Below, one piece after another: positions 21,346 to 24,958 of a stretch of DNA of 24,958 nt (positions are counted from its first letter, which is position 1; each line of letters begins with the position of its first letter). The stretch lies in assembly GCA_900553415.1 (NCBI GenBank), contig USDH01000006.1, positions 1 through 24,958 on the forward strand. The letters are read 5' to 3'. A program made the translations under genes and the position numbers. Source of the stretch: an uncultured Collinsella sp. (GTDB lineage: Bacteria; Actinomycetota; Coriobacteriia; Coriobacteriales; Coriobacteriaceae). The notes under the pieces are model-generated. The model saw only the letters and a list, made by a program, of their open reading frames with translations. It made no database searches and was not told where the DNA came from.

Positions 21346-23046
21346 TTATTCGCCGGCGGGCGGTTGTGGTGCGGACGAAGACGGGGTCGAGCCCTCGCCA
21401 CCATCCTGGCGCGGCTTGCGGGAACGGCGCCGGCGACGGCGCTTTTGACCCTGGTCGGCCGAGCCCTCGCCACCGCGATCCTCGCGCGGCTCCCGCTCGT
21501 CGCGAGCGGCGCCACGCGAAGCCTTGGCAGCCGCTCCCCCGCCATCTCCGGGACGACGGCGCGTGACCTTGACCTCGCCATCCGAGACCTGATCGGCCAC
21601 GGAGGGCACTGAGGGCTTCTGTTGCGCGCCCGAGGAATGGCGACGGCGCGGACGCGGCGCGCGCTCCTCCTCGCCACGTGACTTGCCGCCCTTGTCGGCA
21701 GACGCATCGGAGGCCGAGGGACCCTTGGAAGCGGCACCGGCCTCGCGAGCAGCTGCGGCGCGGAAGGCGTCCTCGCGCTCCTCGCTCGACAGATGACGGC
21801 GGCGGCGACGTGTGGGGTTCATGCCACCGCCGCGATTCTGCTGCTGGGGCTGCTGAACCTCGCGCTCGCGAGAGGCGTTCTTGCCCGCGGCTGCAGCCTC
21901 GGTAGCATCGCCCGAGCCCGCGCGCTTGCGACGACGACGGCCACCAGCGGCCTCCTCGGCCTCGGGCGTTGCGGCATTGCCACGGCCCTTTCCGCGACCA
22001 CGGCCCTCGCCCTGGCCCTGACCGGCGCGAGCATCGGAATCGGCATCGCGACGACGGCGCTTGGGCATCGACGTGCCGGCCAGACGGTCGGCACTCGACA
22101 GGCCATCGCCCACGTCGACGCCGTTCTCGCGATCGAGCTCCATGAGCGCCAGGCGCATCTCGGGCGACTCGATGCGCTCGAGAACGTCGCGCGTCACGCA
22201 GTCGGGGCGGCAGTTGCAGCCCTGCTCGGCGGCCTTCTTTTTGCAGCCCTCAGAGCACGTCATATCGGCCAAGTTGACCTTAAAGACCTTGCCGTTCTCC
22301 AGACGCAACACCAGCTGCTCGCGCGGCGTGTCATATTCCTGGATACGCGCCTTGCCGAGCGGCGTATCGATGAGCGTCTTCTTTTTGGGCGCACGGCTCT
22401 TAAAGTCCTTGTAGGCCTCGAACTCATAGCGCAGGCAGCACATCAGGCGGCCGCAAACGCCGCTGATCTTGGACGAGTTGAGCGGTAGGTCCTGCTCTTT
22501 TGCCATGCGAATCGAGACGGGCTCAAACTGTCCGCCAAAGCGCGTGCAGCAGAGCTCCTGGCCGCACTGAGCATAGCCGCCCACCAGGCGGGTCTCATCA
22601 CGCACGCCGATCTGGCGCATGTCGACGCGAATGTGCAGCGTCGAGGACAGATCCTTGACGAGCTGACGAAAATCGACGCGCTCCTCGGCCGCAAAGTAGA
22701 ACACGGCCTTCTCGCCGCCAAACAGGTACTCGACGCCGACCGGCTTCATCTCGAGGTCGAGCTCCTTGACCAGGCGGCGGAAGTCGACCATGGCCTCGTC
22801 GCCCTGAATGGCCAGGTCGTCGGCAAGCTGCAGGTCGATGTCGCTCGCCACGCGCAGCACGGGCTTGAGCGGCTGACCGATCTCGTCTTGCGGCACCTCG
22901 AAGGGATCGGCCGTGACCAGGCCGATCTCGGTTCCGCGCTCGGTGGAGCAAATGGCATAATCGGCCTCGAGGATATCCAAATCCTGCGGATCGAACCACA
23001 GGTCGCGCGAGGCGTAGGTAAACTTAACGGGTACGACTAACGGCAT
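21346..23046 (-). CDS. PSP1/YaaT-family protein with a long low-complexity C-terminal tail
   Basis: A 566-residue protein. Residues 1-290 are a PSP1/YaaT module: a beta-rich start, the LFGGEKAVFYFAAEERVDFRQLVKDL segment, then GQELCCTRFGG (163-172) and GVCGRLMCCLRYE (196-208), the Cys motifs tied to Fe-S binding in YaaT of the Y-complex that modulates RNase Y. A further cluster, C264, C268, C277, C279, C283, follows. Residues about 325-566 are disordered, alternating Arg/Lys-rich and Glu/Gly-rich stretches with RG repeats; typical YaaT is about 275 residues. The ATG overlaps the holB end by 10 bp. An RNA-associated role is inferred. Confidence 0.88.
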   Translation of the reverse strand: MPLVVPVKFTYASRDLWFDPQDLDILEADYAICSTERGTEIGLVTADPFEVPQDEIGQPLKPVLRVASDIDLQLADDLAIQGDEAMVDFRRLVKELDLEMKPVGVEYLFGGEKAVFYFAAEERVDFRQLVKDLSSTLHIRVDMRQIGVRDETRLVGGYAQCGQELCCTRFGGQFEPVSIRMAKEQDLPLNSSKISGVCGRLMCCLRYEFEAYKDFKSRAPKKKTLIDTPLGKARIQEYDTPREQLVLRLENGKVFKVNLADMTCSEGCKKKAAEQGCNCRPDCVTRDVLERIESPEMRLALMELDRENGVDVGDGLSSADRLAGTSMPKRRRRDADSDARAGQGQGEGRGRGKGRGNAATPEAEEAAGGRRRRKRAGSGDATEAAAAGKNASREREVQQPQQQNRGGGMNPTRRRRRHLSSEEREDAFRAAAAREAGAASKGPSASDASADKGGKSRGEEERAPRPRRRHSSGAQQKPSVPSVADQVSDGEVKVTRRRPGDGGGAAAKASRGAARDEREPREDRGGEGSADQGQKRRRRRRSRKPRQDGGEGSTPSSSAPQPPAGE

Positions 23047-24164
23047 TTCAGTGCCTTCCTGATATCGAACAGCATGACCTCGATGGCCAGCTGGGGAGTA
23101 ACGTTTCTGGCAATGTTGCGCTCGGCGGTCGCGACTGCCTCGAGCGCCCGCGTGGCACCCGCAACATTGGTCGCGGCGGCAAGCCGCCCGATCGTGTCGC
23201 GCACGTCCTCGTTCACTACGTCGGCTGCCTCGTCCTGAAGCGTCAGCAGCACGTCGCGCATAAGCGTCCGCGCGCTCGCCAGCGCTTCCATGATACCCGA
23301 ACGCTCGCGCGCGTTGAGTTCGCGCTTGTTGCGGTCCTCAAGCTGCTTCAATGCTCCACGCGACAGGTAATCGGCGTTTTGCTCGAGCACCTTTTCCTGC
23401 GTGGACTTGACCTCGGCGAGCGGAGCCTTAACGGCGACGATGAGCGACTTGGCGCGGCTGAGCACATCAGCCTCGTCGGCAGCAATGAGTGAGTCGATGG
23501 CGCGGACCATCTGACGGCGGGCGTCCTGGCGCTCGGCGCTCTTAAGAAACTCGATGCCGCGTGTGGGGCTTCCCGCCACGGCGACCGCCATGCGGCAACG
23601 CGCAGGGTCCTGACCGGTGGCGCGACTCACGGCACGCGCGGCCACGGCGGGCGACACCAGCCGAAACGGCACGCACTGGCAGCGGCTCACGATGGTGGGC
23701 AACATCACGTCTGCCGAGGTGCCCAGCAAGATAAACATAACGCCCTCGGGCGGCTCCTCGAGCGTTTTGAGCAGTGCGTTGGCGGTGTTGGCACGCAGTT
23801 GCTCGGCACGGTCGATGATGTAGACCTTGGCCTTGGCACGAATGGGCGCCAGAGGCACGTCATCGAGCAGCTCGCGGGTCTGGGCAATGAGGTAACCCGT
23901 GGCGCTCTCGGGCGTGTAATAGTGCACGTCGGGGTGCGTATGGCGAGCAACGCGCACACAACTGTCGCATGCGCCGCAGCCATCCTGCTCGCACAGGAAG
24001 GCTTGGGCGAGCGCCCACGCGGCGTCGAGCTTGCCCGCGCCGGGCGCGCCCAAAAACAGGTAGGCGTGCGATGCGCGACCGCTAGCGACGGCATTGGTCA
24101 AAAAGTCACGCACGCGCTCTTGGGTGTCGAGCTTGGCCAGCAGGCTTGCCTGAGCGGGGGCCAT
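23037..24164 (-). CDS. holB: DNA polymerase III subunit delta'
   Basis: A 375-residue clamp-loader subunit. Seen: Walker-A-like GAPGAGKLDAA, a zinc-binding cluster CEQDGCGACDSC, the AAA+ segment KVYIIDRAEQLRANTANALLKTLEEPPEGV, and the SRC motif in LPTIVSRCQ. The C-terminal collar is helical. The ATG at 24164 follows AGGAGG; the TTG seven codons upstream lies inside the tmk coding sequence and is unlikely. The gene follows tmk with a 1-bp gap and overlaps the PSP1 gene, in the tmk-holB-yaaT order common in Gram-positives. Confidence 0.95.
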   Translation of the reverse strand: MAPAQASLLAKLDTQERVRDFLTNAVASGRASHAYLFLGAPGAGKLDAAWALAQAFLCEQDGCGACDSCVRVARHTHPDVHYYTPESATGYLIAQTRELLDDVPLAPIRAKAKVYIIDRAEQLRANTANALLKTLEEPPEGVMFILLGTSADVMLPTIVSRCQCVPFRLVSPAVAARAVSRATGQDPARCRMAVAVAGSPTRGIEFLKSAERQDARRQMVRAIDSLIAADEADVLSRAKSLIVAVKAPLAEVKSTQEKVLEQNADYLSRGALKQLEDRNKRELNARERSGIMEALASARTLMRDVLLTLQDEAADVVNEDVRDTIGRLAAATNVAGATRALEAVATAERNIARNVTPQLAIEVMLFDIRKALKCR

Positions 24165-24165
24165 G

Positions 24166-24849
24166 TTACTCGGCCTCCTGGGCAAGCGCGGCGGTGACGG
24201 CGTCCTGGGAAATATCGAGGCCGTAGGCGCGAACCTGCTCGACCGTCTTCTCGAAGACTTCCTCGATGGTCGCGGTGGCGTCGATGAGCTTTACGCGGTT
24301 TGGCTCCTCGGCGGCAATTGCGCAAAAGCCCTGGTAGACACGCTCTTGGAATGCCATGCCCTTTGCCTCCATGCGATCTGCCGCACCACGGGCTGCCATG
24401 CGCAGCGCCGCCTGCTCGGGCGTGATGTGATAGACGAGCGTGAGCGCCGGATGCGTCCCCGCAACGGCCAGGTTGTTGGCATCGCGCACTATCTGGCGGT
24501 CAAGGCCGTCGGCAAATGCCTGATAGCAGGTCGTGGAATCGTAGAAGCGATCGCACAGAACCACCTTGCCGGCTGCGAGCGCGGGAGCGATGACCTCGTG
24601 CACCAGCTGGGCACGCGCAGCCTCGTAGAGCAACAGCTCGCAGGTATCGCCCATTGCCGTGTTGGCGGGGTCGAGCAGCAGGGCGCGAATCTTTTCGCTG
24701 ATGGCGGTGCCGCCCGGCTCGCGCAGAGTTACGACCTGATAGCCAGCGAGGTCGAGCGCGCGGGCCAGCAGGCGCGCCTGCGTGGACTTGCCGGCGCCGT
24801 CGACGCCCTCGAGCGTAATGAAGCTATGTTGAGCGGGCTCAAAAGCCAT
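24166..24849 (-). CDS. tmk: Thymidylate kinase
   Basis: A 227-residue dTMP kinase. Seen: P-loop LEGVDGAGKSTQARLL (residues 13-28), the LREPGGTAISEKIR loop (about 42-55), the DRFYDST motif and a LID region with GAADRMEAKG. It phosphorylates dTMP to dTDP for DNA synthesis. The ATG follows GGAAGGGG. The stop codon lies one base before the holB ATG, consistent with translational coupling. An upstream open frame ends 15 bp before its start, so it is probably not the first gene of the operon. Confidence 0.96.
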   Translation of the reverse strand: MAFEPAQHSFITLEGVDGAGKSTQARLLARALDLAGYQVVTLREPGGTAISEKIRALLLDPANTAMGDTCELLLYEAARAQLVHEVIAPALAAGKVVLCDRFYDSTTCYQAFADGLDRQIVRDANNLAVAGTHPALTLVYHITPEQAALRMAARGAADRMEAKGMAFQERVYQGFCAIAAEEPNRVKLIDATATIEEVFEKTVEQVRAYGLDISQDAVTAALAQEAE

Positions 24850-24864
24850 GGGCGCAGCCCCTTC

Positions 24865-24957
24865 CTACAAGGCGCGTAAATGCAGATATATCAACCAAGC
24901 CATGATACCCCAGTGCTCGGCGCGTCCCCAATGGCTAAAGGCGCCTTTCCAAAGTTG
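24865..24957 (-). CDS. C-terminal end of an upstream gene (partial, unidentified)
   Basis: The only minus-strand frame open to the window edge gives 30 residues ending in TAG, 15 bp before the tmk start. The peptide (…WKGAFSHWGRAEHWGIMAW, then a hydrophobic end) is Trp/His-rich and could be the end of a membrane protein. It is too short to identify and could be chance. Confidence 0.4.
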   Translation of the reverse strand, partial: QLWKGAFSHWGRAEHWGIMAWLIYLHLRAL

Positions 24958-24958
24958 C

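Noticed and set aside
1..24958. CRISPR arrays, phage genes, toxin-antitoxin modules, tRNA or rRNA genes
   Set aside because: No regularly spaced repeats, no integrase, capsid or transposase genes, and no tRNA or rRNA-like sequence were seen.

Overview
The window looks like a gut Coriobacteriia chromosome, most likely Collinsella or a close relative. This is inferred from the high GC content, the codon use, a PTS-based amino-sugar locus in an actinobacterial background, and a Coriobacteriia-type Vsr/DUF559-like protein. No rRNA, tRNA or CRISPR array was seen. Nearly all genes are on the minus strand. The exceptions are a flavodoxin and a membrane-protein/regulator pair.

Region 1 (1-9420) is an N-acetylgalactosamine/amino-sugar utilisation locus. 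From upstream to downstream on the minus strand it holds: a mannose-family PTS operon (IIA, a YajC-like protein, IIB, IIC, IID); a GntR/UTRA regulator; an AgaS-type deaminase/isomerase; an amino-sugar-6-phosphate deacetylase; and, beyond a plus-strand flavodoxin, a LacX-like mutarotase-fold protein and a LacC-like tagatose-6-phosphate kinase that runs off the window. Together they import and phosphorylate the sugar, deacetylate it, deaminate/isomerise it to tagatose-6-P and phosphorylate that. The aldolase is not in the window. An identical palindromic core, TGGTTACTACCA, lies in front of both the PTS operon and agaS and is the likely GntR operator.

Region 2 (9283-10950) is an AT-rich intergenic stretch with several operator-like palindromes, followed by a plus-strand DUF2975 membrane protein and a YozG-like HTH regulator. 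They end at a strong terminator.

Region 3 (10984-19065) holds: a membrane-anchored SurA/PrsA-like protein; an operon of a beta-hydroxyacid dehydrogenase with a His/Cys-rich tail, a small membrane protein, a HEAT-like protein and isocitrate dehydrogenase; a DegV protein; a long hibernation-promoting factor; and a solute-binding lipoprotein.

Region 4 (19066-24958) is a housekeeping operon: tmk, holB, a YaaT/PSP1 protein with a long basic/acidic tail, comF, and a Coriobacteriia-type Vsr/DUF559-like nuclease-fold protein. Just beyond its last gene is a 217-bp element with 47-bp imperfect terminal inverted repeats that no gene call explains. The nuclease-fold gene plus this element is the best candidate here for something undescribed. 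That link rests only on adjacency.
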